Shown here: positions 51,787-61,153 of the stretch, piece by piece
How positions within the stretch are numbered: position 1 is the first letter of the stretch
Layout of the letters: each line of letters begins with the position of its first letter
Translations under genes and position numbers: made by a program
Origin: Canibacter zhuwentaonis
GTDB taxonomy: Bacteria; Actinomycetota; Actinomycetes; Actinomycetales; Microbacteriaceae
Reading direction: 5' to 3' (one strand)
Length of the DNA stretch: 64,000 nt
Assembly: GCF_018531125.1 (NCBI RefSeq)
Contig: NZ_JAHDSY010000001.1
Notes under the pieces: generated by a model
What the model was told of the DNA's origin: nothing
The model's database searches: none
Seen by the model: only the letters and a program-made list of their open reading frames with translations

Positions 51787-53130
51787 TTATTCTTCGGAGT
51801 TAACGCGGCTGTGAGTGCGCCGCTTGCGGCGTGGTGCGCCCTCGGCTGTACCGGTTGTACGCGCCGCGGAGGTGTTGTTATCCGCCGTGTGGCTATTGCT
51901 GTTTGTTCCGTGAGTGTTGTGCCGTGAGCTGTTGGGTTTTGCTGCGGTGGTGATCCGCCCTTTTGTGCCCTTGGGAATATCAAGGTCGCTGAACAGGTGC
52001 GGTGATGACGAGTAGGTCTCTGGAGGTTCTGGAATTTCAAGCCCGAGAGCGCTGTTAATGAGCGCCCACTTATGCATTTCGTCCCAGTCAACGAGGGTCA
52101 CTGCGATGCCCGTGTTGCCTGCGCGACCTGTGCGTCCGACGCGGTGCAGGTACGTTTCAGCGTCGTCTGGGGTGTTGAAATTGATAACGTGGGTTACATC
52201 ATTAACATCGATGCCGCGCGCGGCAATATCGGTTGCGAGTAGCACTTTACGAGTGCCGTTTTTGAACTTCGCCATCTCTTTTTCGCGCTGATCCTGCCCG
52301 AGATCGCCGTGTACGGCGGCGGTCGCAAAACCCCGATGGTTAAGCTCGAGCTGCAGGTTAGCTGCTTGCCGCTTGGTGCGCGTGAAAATAACGGTTTTTG
52401 CGACGTTATTTGCCCTGAGGATCCTGCCGATCAGCTCGGTTTTGTCGAGCTGGTGTGCGCGATAGATGATGTGCCTAATATTCGCCTGGGTGCGCCCCTC
52501 GTCAGGGTCAGTAGCGCGAATATGCACCGGATTACGCATAAAACGTTTAGCCAGCGTGACGATCGCATCGGGCATCGTGGCTGAGAAAAGCATGGTGTGG
52601 CGATCCGCTGGCACTGCCGCAAATAGTTTCTCAATATCGGGCAGAAACCCGAGATCTAGCATTTTATCGGCCTCGTCGAGCACCATGTGTGCAACATCGG
52701 CCAGGCGCAGAATCTTCTTGCCAATCAGGTCGAGCAGCCTGCCAGGCGTGCCAACAACCAGGTGTGTTCCCGCGGTCAGCTCGGCAGTTTGCGACTCGTA
52801 CGCTTTGCCGCCGTAGATCGCCGCGATTTTAAGTTTGCGATGCTGCGCTGCCAAAACCAGGTCTTGATACACCTGCACCGCGAGCTCGCGCGTTGGCACA
52901 ACAATTAGCGCCTTGGGGGTTGGTTTTGCGCCCAGTTCGATCATTTGCACTAGTGGCAGCCCGAAACCGTATGTTTTGCCGGTGCCCGTTTTGGCCTGCC
53001 CGATTATGTCCTGCCTGCGGATCGCGAGCGGGATGGTCTGCTCTTGAATCGGAAAAGCGGATGTGATGCCGCTCTCAGCTAGTGCCCGCGCGATATCGGT
53101 GTCGATTCCGAGTTCTGTAAAAGTTGTCAC
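51787..53130 (-). CDS. DEAD-box RNA helicase (RhlE-like)
   Basis: ATP-dependent RNA helicase of 447 residues. Motifs in order: Q-motif TSAFPIQEQTIP, Walker A QAKTGTGKT, PTRELAVQV, VGTPGRLLD, VLDEADKMLD, FSATMP, ARGIDVNDVTHVINF, HRVGRTGRAGNTG. A basic, Ser/Thr/Asn-rich low-complexity tail follows (about 385-447, ending in RRKRRTHSRVNSEE), typical of RhlE/CshA types. Start ATG 53130. The neighbouring ferritin-fold gene is commonly its partner in actinobacteria. Confidence 0.95.
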   Translation of the reverse strand: MTTFTELGIDTDIARALAESGITSAFPIQEQTIPLAIRRQDIIGQAKTGTGKTYGFGLPLVQMIELGAKPTPKALIVVPTRELAVQVYQDLVLAAQHRKLKIAAIYGGKAYESQTAELTAGTHLVVGTPGRLLDLIGKKILRLADVAHMVLDEADKMLDLGFLPDIEKLFAAVPADRHTMLFSATMPDAIVTLAKRFMRNPVHIRATDPDEGRTQANIRHIIYRAHQLDKTELIGRILRANNVAKTVIFTRTKRQAANLQLELNHRGFATAAVHGDLGQDQREKEMAKFKNGTRKVLLATDIAARGIDVNDVTHVINFNTPDDAETYLHRVGRTGRAGNTGIAVTLVDWDEMHKWALINSALGLEIPEPPETYSSSPHLFSDLDIPKGTKGRITTAAKPNSSRHNTHGTNSNSHTADNNTSAARTTGTAEGAPRRKRRTHSRVNSEE

Positions 53131-53241
53131 TGTGTCCTCATATGATAGTTTTCTGCTGAAGCAGTATTGGTGCAGTGTCGTAACTGCAAAATTATTGTGT
53201 AATATTGCGCGCTGTAAAGCTGAACAATGTAAACTGGCGAT

Positions 53242-53958
53242 GTGTTTAAATGGTTACATCACTTAAAAAAGCCTACGGCATCTAAGCAAAAACTGCACGC
53301 TAAAAACTCAGAAACTTTAATTCGTGTTGAACTTTCTGACTTTGCGCCCTCAATTACAGCGTTTTTGGGACTTAACGCGCTAGCACAGCTGACTATTTTT
53401 GAGGCCGCAACGCAGGGGGTTGTGAGCGCGCCGAGTTTGCAGGCGAAGGAGGCGCTAGCGGATATTGCGGCTGTTGCGCTGCAGAAACACGACCGGTTCA
53501 GTCGCGAGATTCGCAGGCGCGAATTGGAGCCGCACCTTGTGATGCAGCCCTATGCTGATGTCGTAGGAAGGTTTCAATCTCGGCTTGCCGTTAATGATTG
53601 GCATCAGCACGTGCTGGCTGTGTGGCTTGTAGGGGGTATTTTTGAGGGGTTTTTTAGACAGCTTGCAAAGGGTGTGAAAGACTCGTATCGCAAGGAAGCG
53701 ATAGTTGTGCTCGAGGAAGATTCGGGCAGGGCGGCGCTGCAGGAGCTGCTCTCGTACGAGATCGCAAACGACCCCACGCTCGCTGACAAACTGGCTTTGT
53801 GGGGACGTAGGCTGGTCGGTGACACCCTTTTGCTGGCGCAGGGAATACTGAGCCTGAGCGAGCACCGGGAGTTCAACGCGGATCTGATGGAGCCGGTTTT
53901 TACCGATCTAACCTCTGAGCATATGCGCAGAATGGACTCGTTGGGGCTTACTGCCTAG
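53242..53958 (+). CDS. Ferritin-like (MiaE-type) fold protein
   Basis: 238 residues, mostly helical, with a probable four-helix diiron-type fold resembling tRNA-(ms2io6A) hydroxylase. Potential ligands are Glu/His in the EALADIAAVALQKHDRF and NDWHQHVLAVWLVG regions, though I cannot confirm a full ExxH pair. Function is unknown. It is divergent from the DEAD-box gene. GTG 53242 with a TGTAAACT-like -10 close upstream and no clear ribosome-binding site. Confidence 0.8.
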   Translation: MFKWLHHLKKPTASKQKLHAKNSETLIRVELSDFAPSITAFLGLNALAQLTIFEAATQGVVSAPSLQAKEALADIAAVALQKHDRFSREIRRRELEPHLVMQPYADVVGRFQSRLAVNDWHQHVLAVWLVGGIFEGFFRQLAKGVKDSYRKEAIVVLEEDSGRAALQELLSYEIANDPTLADKLALWGRRLVGDTLLLAQGILSLSEHREFNADLMEPVFTDLTSEHMRRMDSLGLTA

Positions 53959-54012
53959 AGGATGCTAGCCGGGGTCGTGCTTGCCTGTTAGCCTGGGCGC
54001 ATTTTAGCTGTT

Positions 54013-54165
54013 GGGGGTTTGTGCTTGACCGGTTGCTCGGGTTGCGTTTGACTTGCTGATGGCTGGTGTTTGGTCTGCTGGGGTTTGCGCATGATCCGCT
54101 TGGGATTGGTGCTTGATTATTGGGTTTTGTTATTGACCCGTGCGGAGCTTGTGATTGACCGGGCT
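54013..54165. repeat. G/T-rich degenerate tandem repeat
   Basis: Between the ferritin-fold gene and DUF3107, about seven imperfect copies of a 20-25-bp unit occur in tandem, with a core like GGGTTTGTGCTTGACC. Copies are seen at GTGCTTGACCGG, GCGTTTGACTTG, GCGCATGATCCG, GTGCTTGATTAT, TTATTGACCC and GTGATTGACCGG. The plus strand is strongly G/T biased. No ORF uses it. Confidence 0.7.
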
Positions 54166-54170
54166 AGAAG

Positions 54171-54395
54171 CTAGCCAACAAAACCAATTTTGCGTGATTC
54201 AACAGCGCCCAGCTGAATATAAGCAACCGACGAGCGCGTCACAATATAGGTGTTATTTTTAGTGTCTGTAAAGGTTACGGTTTCGGAGTTATTTTTGCAC
54301 GCTTCCGCAAGCTGCTCTGAAATTGAGCTGTAATCTGCATCACTCTCAAAGGTGAGTTCTTTGGGGCTGTTGGTGATTCCGATGCTGATTTGCAA
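54171..54395 (-). CDS. DUF3107 protein
   Basis: A 74-residue protein found throughout actinobacteria, of unknown function. It begins MQISIGITNSPKELTFESD, has TVTFTDTKNNTYIV in the middle and ends SRKIGFVG, a pattern typical of the family. AAGAAGAGGAG lies just before the ATG. It is divergent from adnA, a conserved arrangement. Confidence 0.9.
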   Translation of the reverse strand: MQISIGITNSPKELTFESDADYSSISEQLAEACKNNSETVTFTDTKNNTYIVTRSSVAYIQLGAVESRKIGFVG

Positions 54396-54482
54396 GGTAT
54401 TCTCCTCTTCTTAAAGCGATAATTTCATATTCCATAATAAATGGTGCAGTTAAGTGCTGTATTCAGCTTAAAATCCGGGCTT

Positions 54483-54494
54483 AAAAAAAAAAAA
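54483..54494. repeat. Poly-A tract (12 A) upstream of adnA
   Basis: Twelve A residues lie 22 bp before the adnA ATG, just upstream of its AGGGGG ribosome-binding site. Slippage here could alter promoter spacing or leader length. Confidence 0.8.
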
Positions 54495-54515
54495 TTAGTG
54501 TCCTAGGGGGTATGT

Positions 54516-57500
54516 ATGATTACAAGTGTGAAAAATAAGAGTTTTTGGTTCGAAGAGTTGGAGCTCAACACTGGGCAGCACGCGGTTGTTTACGGTGCTC
54601 CCGGTAGCGGTAAAACTGAGCTGGCACTGAAGGCGGCAGCGCAGTTTAATGATGGTGCGTTGATTCTAGCAAACAGCTCGGAGCAGAAAAAAATACTGGA
54701 GCAGCGAGCAGGTTCTGTGAGGATCATCGCCTCAGCTGCGGTCGCTGTAGCAACAGTGGGGTCTTTTGCGCTTGATATTTTGAAGCAGGAGGCCGCGATA
54801 AACGGTGATCCTGTTCCGAGTCTAATACCTGCAGCTGCTCAAGATGAGCTGATTAAAAAAGCGGTTGCAGATTTACAGTTAGCAGAGCTTGCAGAGCTGC
54901 AGGAAAACCCAAATTTCTGCACTGAAATACGGGATGTGTGGCGGGTTCTTGATGAACGCAATATTTTAGGCGAATTGCCCGGTGACCTGCTCGACAGTGC
55001 TAACTTTTACGCTCCGCTGTGGCGAGCCGCAACAGCGGTTGTGCAGTGTTGCAGAGAGAGATTGGCAGGCAGCGGCACGTACACAGCAGATAGCATCGCG
55101 AATCGTGCGGCGCAGCTTATAAGCGAGCATCCGATGTCGCGTTTCAAGCTGCCAAAGCTAGTTCTTGTTGACGACGCGGCGGATCTACTGCGCACAGGAG
55201 AAAACCTTCTCGTTGCGCTCGCGCATAAGGGTGTTACAGTGTGGCTTTTTGCCGATCCTGACACAGCGTCTACGGTTTATAAGGGCGGTAACTCGCAGCT
55301 TATTATTGAGGCTGACAGGCTAAATCCTGCGTCACTAATTTCTGTTATGCCGAAGATCGATCGGGTGTATCTGCCAACTGTGCACAGGCAGGGTAGTGAG
55401 TTGCGTCGGGTGTGTGAGAAAATCAGCCAGCGCATTGGCGCTAGAAGAATTATTGATCATCGCAAAGCCCTTGCTGCTGTTGATAGAGAGTCAGTTTTTA
55501 AACTGCACTTAGCAGCTTCAGATTCTGAGCGCATAAGCGCTATTGCTTATGAGTTACGGGCGGCTCGTCTGCTCAGGAAAACGCCGCTTGAATGGTCTGA
55601 CATGATGGTTATTTGTCGCACCAGAAGCGAAGTTGAGAGGCTTGCTCGCGAGCTGAAAAACCGCGAGGTGCCAACGACTACGCTTGGCGGGGGTGTGATT
55701 CTTAAAAACTCTGCTATCGTGCGTGATCTTGTGACCATTTTAGAAACTGTGCTTTCTGAGTCGCAGTTTAGCGCAGAGCAAATTATTAGGCTATTATCAG
55801 GCCCCTTGTTTGGGGTGAGTATGCCCAAGCTGCGAAATTTGCAGGCGCATATGCTGGCTGTTTATAACGCTGTCGAAGCTGATGCCGCAGAGGTAGATGC
55901 TCCAGCTAGTGGATATGTAAAGCTTAAATACAAAAATTCTGAGAAGGTGTTTGAGAATTTTATTGCTTCTAATGATATTGCGAATGTCACCTCTAAGATG
56001 GCATTTGATAATCGCGCATATCAGGCTTTGCTGCAACTGCGCACGATAATTACGCAGACACGCAAACAAATTCCAACCCACACGGTGAGAGAAATGCTGT
56101 GGCAGATTTGGAGCGGGGCTGGCATAGCGGAAGAGCTACGCAATATGGCGCTCGGTTCGGATGCTATAGCTGCAAAATACGGAAATGAGATGCTGGATGC
56201 TGTATGCCAGCTTTTCCATGTTTTCAAGATGAACGAAACCGAGAGCACGGCGCTATCACCGCTAGATCTCTGTGCTCAGATTTTGCGCAGTGACACTCCG
56301 CAAACTAAGTTTATAAATGCATCCGCGCAGCAGGCTGTTATCGTCACCACAGCTAACAGCGTTGCAGGGCTCGAAGCTAAACTCGTGTGCGTTACGCAGT
56401 TGCAGTCGGGGCAGTGGCCAAACCTTAAAAAACAGGGCTCGATGTTTGCCATATCAGAGCTTACCTCGGCACTTGACGATGAAACAGCTGATGCTGCAGA
56501 ACAAGATTACAGAACACAGGTTACGCACGACGAACTACGCCTATTCCTAATCTCGTGCTCACGCGCAAGCAGTGAATTGCACCTGTTTGCGATGAGCTCT
56601 GAGAGCGAAGCGCCGAGTCAGTTTTGGAATATTTTTGGCGGAGAAGAAAACGCTGACGAAGTATCACAACAAACTACTATAAAGAATGGTTTAACACTGC
56701 GTGATCGAGTGGCTAGTTTGCGTTATCAGCTTGAGCTTGACCCTGATAATACCGAGGTTGCAGGGCAACTAGCTAGATTTGCGCTGCAGGGTGTGCCAGG
56801 CGCAAACCCTGCGGAGTGGTACGGCTATCTGCAGCCGAGCACTGCACGGGGTGTTTTGCCGAAAGAAAACCTTAGAATACCAGGAAGTAGGCTTGACAAC
56901 ATTGAAAGATGCCCGCTGGAAACCGTGTTTTATATTTTAAACGGCAAAACGACTGATAATGCCAGGCTGCACGAGAATATTATTTTGCACGATTTAGTGG
57001 GCACGAAAGAGGATGAAGATACGCTTATGTCGCTGCGTAACCAGTTTATCGAGCGGATGTTTGAAATACTCCGCAACGATATTCCCGCTATTGGCGAACT
57101 TAAACACAGGGGAGTTAAAGAAAAATTTAACGATCAAGTTTTAAGCAAGTCTGTGGAAAAATTCAAAGGTAAAATACTGGCGAGTAACGCTGAATACAAT
57201 TTGAGTGTTGATGGGGTAACCGTTTATGGCAGCGTAGACCTTGTTTTGGGTGATTTAGACAGTGCCGGGAGTTCTAAGAATCTGGAGCTTGTGGATGTCA
57301 GCTCTAAGTCGAAGATCTCAGCCAAGGACAGTTATTTCCTTACCAGTATGATAATAGCTGCAGCGGATGGCGCAATTGAAGGTATCTCAACGGATGATAA
57401 ACAAGTGAGCGCTAAGTTCTTATACATATCGAAAGGGAAACTCGCAGAGCTCTCTAGAGAGCCTAAGAAATCTAAGACCGTGGGTGAGGGAGCTGCCGAA

Positions 57501-57704
57501 ACAGCTGAAAAGAACGGCGAGAAGCATCTGCGTGATGAATTTCACGCTTTTGTGCAAGAAGCGGCGAAAGCGTTAACGTCCAGAGAGGTCAAAGCTAAAA
57601 CAGTTTCACACTGCGAACTGTATAGCTCTTATGGAATACGAGAATGTCAAAAATTACTAATACCTGCTGTGAGCTGGCAGGATGAGCAGTGCGATCAAAA
57701 CTGA
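54516..57704 (+). CDS. adnA: AdnA-type helicase-nuclease subunit
   Basis: Subunit of the actinobacterial end-resecting AdnAB machine. The 1062-residue protein has a UvrD-type motor (P-loop GAPGSGKTE, residues 27-35; motif II VLVDDAADLL, with DD in place of DE) and a C-terminal RecB-like region (about 775-1050). The nuclease motif at 905-931 is GSVDLVLG...LELVDVSSKSK: the catalytic Asp927 is kept but the Lys expected two residues later is Ser, so this nuclease may be inactive or altered. AGGGGG before ATG. It overlaps adnB by 16 bp if adnB uses GTG 57689; otherwise 8 bp apart. Confidence 0.9.
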   Translation: MITSVKNKSFWFEELELNTGQHAVVYGAPGSGKTELALKAAAQFNDGALILANSSEQKKILEQRAGSVRIIASAAVAVATVGSFALDILKQEAAINGDPVPSLIPAAAQDELIKKAVADLQLAELAELQENPNFCTEIRDVWRVLDERNILGELPGDLLDSANFYAPLWRAATAVVQCCRERLAGSGTYTADSIANRAAQLISEHPMSRFKLPKLVLVDDAADLLRTGENLLVALAHKGVTVWLFADPDTASTVYKGGNSQLIIEADRLNPASLISVMPKIDRVYLPTVHRQGSELRRVCEKISQRIGARRIIDHRKALAAVDRESVFKLHLAASDSERISAIAYELRAARLLRKTPLEWSDMMVICRTRSEVERLARELKNREVPTTTLGGGVILKNSAIVRDLVTILETVLSESQFSAEQIIRLLSGPLFGVSMPKLRNLQAHMLAVYNAVEADAAEVDAPASGYVKLKYKNSEKVFENFIASNDIANVTSKMAFDNRAYQALLQLRTIITQTRKQIPTHTVREMLWQIWSGAGIAEELRNMALGSDAIAAKYGNEMLDAVCQLFHVFKMNETESTALSPLDLCAQILRSDTPQTKFINASAQQAVIVTTANSVAGLEAKLVCVTQLQSGQWPNLKKQGSMFAISELTSALDDETADAAEQDYRTQVTHDELRLFLISCSRASSELHLFAMSSESEAPSQFWNIFGGEENADEVSQQTTIKNGLTLRDRVASLRYQLELDPDNTEVAGQLARFALQGVPGANPAEWYGYLQPSTARGVLPKENLRIPGSRLDNIERCPLETVFYILNGKTTDNARLHENIILHDLVGTKEDEDTLMSLRNQFIERMFEILRNDIPAIGELKHRGVKEKFNDQVLSKSVEKFKGKILASNAEYNLSVDGVTVYGSVDLVLGDLDSAGSSKNLELVDVSSKSKISAKDSYFLTSMIIAAADGAIEGISTDDKQVSAKFLYISKGKLAELSREPKKSKTVGEGAAETAEKNGEKHLRDEFHAFVQEAAKALTSREVKAKTVSHCELYSSYGIRECQKLLIPAVSWQDEQCDQN

Positions 57705-57712
57705 GGAAAACA

Positions 57713-60700
57713 ATGAGTAAAGAAATTTTCACTCCTGAACAAATTGCCGAATTATTAGCGGTTGACGAGCAGTCTGTTAAAAAACCCTCACAAGAACAGA
57801 AAAAAATCATCACAGCAGAGCTTGGCGCGCAGTATCTTGTGATGGCTGGAGCGGGTTCCGGTAAAACCGAAACACTGTCACAGCGTGTGCTCTGGCTTGT
57901 TGTTAACGGGTATGTTAAACCCACAGAAATTTTAGGACTGACCTTTGCAAACAAAGCAAAAAAAGAACTTAGCGAGAGGTTACAAACCAGACTCGCGTTG
58001 TTTATAACTAACGCGAGTGATCGTGCAAGCGGTCTTAACGGTGAGCAAAAGGCACGAGTTGATGAGCTAGCGAAACTAAAGTTTGCCGAAGGCTTTAACC
58101 TGCCCGATGTTTTCACCTATGATGCTTTTGCCGGGTCTCTTATATCAGAGTTCGGAGGAAACGTAGGGCTGCGCTTGAATATGAATATTATTTCAGAGTC
58201 GCAAGCGCAAATGCTCGCTTATAAAATGCTGAAAAAAATTGACCACTCTTTACTAATAAATCTGGGTGATTCAAACACCGATGAGATTATTAAAAATATC
58301 GTTAAGCTTGAAGAAACAATGACGAATAACGATAGCGATGAGGAGATAGTTTCTGCGGAGATTACGAAGCTTGTTAAGTTACTTGAAGGTCTAACAACAG
58401 GTGCCAATACCAGGACAGCGCAAGGCAAGCGGGATGAAGTGGTTGCTGACATTACCTATACTAAAAACCTACTTCCGCTCGTTGCTGAATACCGGGCTTT
58501 CAAACGCAAAAACAATATGTTCCGGTTCTCGGATCAGATGGCAACTGCAAAAAAGATCTTCGATAAGAGCGAACACGCCTTAAACACTATTAGGAATCGT
58601 TATCGGGTTGTTTTACTTGATGAAGTGCAAGACACCTCAGCCGGGCAGACGGAGCTCTTGTCGAAAATATTCAGCGGGCTCACTGTTATGGGTGTGGGGG
58701 ATCCACACCAGTCTATTTACAGCTGGCGCGGAGCATCCGCCGATAGTATGTCCAAATTTCTGGAGCACTATCGCGGTGATAAGCAGCTGCTCGGCAAGCA
58801 GTTTAGTATTTCCACCAGCTGGCGTAACTCTGAGAAGGTTTTAGAGGTTGCTAATCTAATTGCAGCCCCTCTTAGGAAACTTGTCAATGTTAATTCTGAA
58901 ATGAAAATGGACGTGAAAAAGCTTAAGGCTGCGCCAAATGCTGAAGCGGGCAGTGTTGAATGTGAAATTTACGAAACTTCTGTTGAAGATGTTCAAAACA
59001 CTGCTAAAAAAATCAAAAAGTTGCGTGACCTGGCTGCTGCTGAAGGCAAAGAACCTCCTACCATTGCAATTTTGTGCAGGAATAATGATCCGCTGCCTAA
59101 CTATCAAAAGGAGTTACAAAAAATCGGAGTGCCAGCAGTGGTAGTTGGTAGCGGCGGGATGCTGGCTACTCCTGAAATCATGGACTTGCTGTCGATGCTT
59201 AGAATCCTCAGCGACTCAGATGCTAGCAGTGCGCTTATTAGAATACTAGAGGGTCCGCGCTATCGCATAGGTTTAGGTGATTTAGCAGAGCTAACTAATT
59301 TCGCCAGAGAGCTGCAAAAAGCAGATAGCAAACGCATACCGGAGAGTGTTGTAGACACTTCAAAGGAACACTATGAGCGTATTGTCACCAATGTGCTGGC
59401 ACTTGACAGACTAGCTTCTTTAGATTCCGATTCCGAATTGCTGCAAGACTTTAGCGAAGAAGGGATTTTACGTTTACAACGAGCGGCGCAAGATTTCAGG
59501 GAGCTGCGGCGTTACACTACGGGATCTATTCCAGACTTAATCATGGCCTGCGTTGCGCATTTACGGCTTGATGTTGAGCTCCTGGCACACCCGAAGTTCC
59601 GGGATTTATCTACGGGGGAGGTTAAAATTGACCCACTAAGTAATATTAACGATTTTGTGAGATTTGTTGAGGATTATTTGAGGGCGAATCCGGCTGCCGA
59701 TTTAGTAGAAGTGCTACAGTGGATTGAGATTGCTCAGCGTGAAAATGATGACCCCGACAAAAATATTGAAGTTAGTCGAGAAGCTGTGCAGCTGCTTACA
59801 GGGCATAAAGCAAAGGGACTTGAATGGGACTTCGTGTTCATGCCGGAAATGCTATATTTTGTTCCTCGGGAAACAAGCATCGGTGAATTAAAAAAAGCGA
59901 AGCTGCTACCGCAGCTTCGCAAAGACTCAGATTCAGATAGTGTGGCAGTGCCCGAGTTTAAGGGTATGAAGCGTATCGCAGATTTCATCAATTCAAATGG
60001 TTCGACAGGCAAGTATGCGGATTATATTGCCTCGGTGAAAGCAGAAAAAGTGCTAGAAAGACGTAGGCAGTTATACGTAATGATTACAAGGGCTAAAAAA
60101 TCACTATTTTTATCCGGTAGTTTTTGGAAACCGGGCAGTGCCACAGCAAACATGCGAGATAAGAAGGCTAGCCTTGCTTATCTAACCGAGATTGAAACAG
60201 TTATCGGCAATATTCAAAATAAAGAGACTAAATTAGATAAAAATCCTTTGCATGACTCCGGTAAAGTGGTGTGGCCATTAAACCCGCTGGGATCTCGGGA
60301 AAACAAAATTAAAAAAGCCGGTGATGCAGTGGCTGAACTGTTAAACAAAGCTCGCAAGGGTTCGAGTGAGCCTCTAGCGAAGCTCAGCTTGTTAGACGAA
60401 GAGTTGCTACGCGAACACAAAGCCCGCAGCGCAGGCGTGCTTGATGTCAAGCCTCACGTTAATGCGTCGTCGTTTTATAAGCTGCAGGAGAACCCTAAAG
60501 AGTACTGGCGCAATAATCTGCGACCTGTTCCGGAAGCGCCGTCTCGCAGGGCTGATATCGGTAACAGATTCCATGAATGGGTTGAGCGGCAGTATACAAC
60601 CGAGATAGGAAAGAGCCTTCAGATCTCAGGGCTTGAGACGCGAGAAGTGCCTCACCGTAGTGAGCTTAATTACGGCACTGAGCATCTTGAAAAGATGAAA

Positions 60701-61108
60701 CAAAACTTTGCGGAATCAATCTGGGGCAATAAGCAGCCATTGCATCTGGAACTGGCACTTGAGAATCCGTTTGCTGACTCATCTGTTAGATCAAGAATTG
60801 ATGCGATCTACGAATGGGAAGACGATACTGAGCAAGAGAGCACAATTGAAATTGTCGACTGGAAAACAGGTGCTTTGCCAGAAAACACTGGCAACAATAT
60901 AGCCTCCGAGTTCCTGCAGCTGCAAATATATCGCCACGTGTACTCGCAGCAGTACGATGTTGCTCTTGAGCGGATTAACGCCACCCTGTTTTACGTTGCA
61001 GAAAACAGGGTCTATAAACTCAAAGACCTTCCGGCAGCAGAAATATTAAGCTTTGCAGAGCTTGAAGCTATATATTACGACCGCAGGAAGCAGGCTGCGG
61101 CAGAGTAA
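57713..61108 (+). CDS. adnB: AdnB-type helicase-nuclease subunit
   Basis: Lead motor and nuclease of AdnAB. About 1131 residues from ATG 57713 (after GAGGAAAAC; GTG 57689 is an alternative). Motor motifs intact: Walker A AGAGSGKTE, motif II VLLDEVQDTS, GVGDPHQSIYSWRGA, TGHKAKGLEWDFVF, MITRAKKSLFLSGS. C-terminal RecB nuclease motifs intact: RIDAIYEW and IEIVDWKTGAL (Asp1049, Lys1051), with QLQIYRHVY. Base composition is clearly more AT-rich than most of the window, especially 58.2-58.5 kb. Confidence 0.93.
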   Translation: MSKEIFTPEQIAELLAVDEQSVKKPSQEQKKIITAELGAQYLVMAGAGSGKTETLSQRVLWLVVNGYVKPTEILGLTFANKAKKELSERLQTRLALFITNASDRASGLNGEQKARVDELAKLKFAEGFNLPDVFTYDAFAGSLISEFGGNVGLRLNMNIISESQAQMLAYKMLKKIDHSLLINLGDSNTDEIIKNIVKLEETMTNNDSDEEIVSAEITKLVKLLEGLTTGANTRTAQGKRDEVVADITYTKNLLPLVAEYRAFKRKNNMFRFSDQMATAKKIFDKSEHALNTIRNRYRVVLLDEVQDTSAGQTELLSKIFSGLTVMGVGDPHQSIYSWRGASADSMSKFLEHYRGDKQLLGKQFSISTSWRNSEKVLEVANLIAAPLRKLVNVNSEMKMDVKKLKAAPNAEAGSVECEIYETSVEDVQNTAKKIKKLRDLAAAEGKEPPTIAILCRNNDPLPNYQKELQKIGVPAVVVGSGGMLATPEIMDLLSMLRILSDSDASSALIRILEGPRYRIGLGDLAELTNFARELQKADSKRIPESVVDTSKEHYERIVTNVLALDRLASLDSDSELLQDFSEEGILRLQRAAQDFRELRRYTTGSIPDLIMACVAHLRLDVELLAHPKFRDLSTGEVKIDPLSNINDFVRFVEDYLRANPAADLVEVLQWIEIAQRENDDPDKNIEVSREAVQLLTGHKAKGLEWDFVFMPEMLYFVPRETSIGELKKAKLLPQLRKDSDSDSVAVPEFKGMKRIADFINSNGSTGKYADYIASVKAEKVLERRRQLYVMITRAKKSLFLSGSFWKPGSATANMRDKKASLAYLTEIETVIGNIQNKETKLDKNPLHDSGKVVWPLNPLGSRENKIKKAGDAVAELLNKARKGSSEPLAKLSLLDEELLREHKARSAGVLDVKPHVNASSFYKLQENPKEYWRNNLRPVPEAPSRRADIGNRFHEWVERQYTTEIGKSLQISGLETREVPHRSELNYGTEHLEKMKQNFAESIWGNKQPLHLELALENPFADSSVRSRIDAIYEWEDDTEQESTIEIVDWKTGALPENTGNNIASEFLQLQIYRHVYSQQYDVALERINATLFYVAENRVYKLKDLPAAEILSFAELEAIYYDRRKQAAAE

Positions 61109-61153
61109 AACAAGATAGTCCGGTTACAAATTACTGCATAGCCGAGGTTGTGT

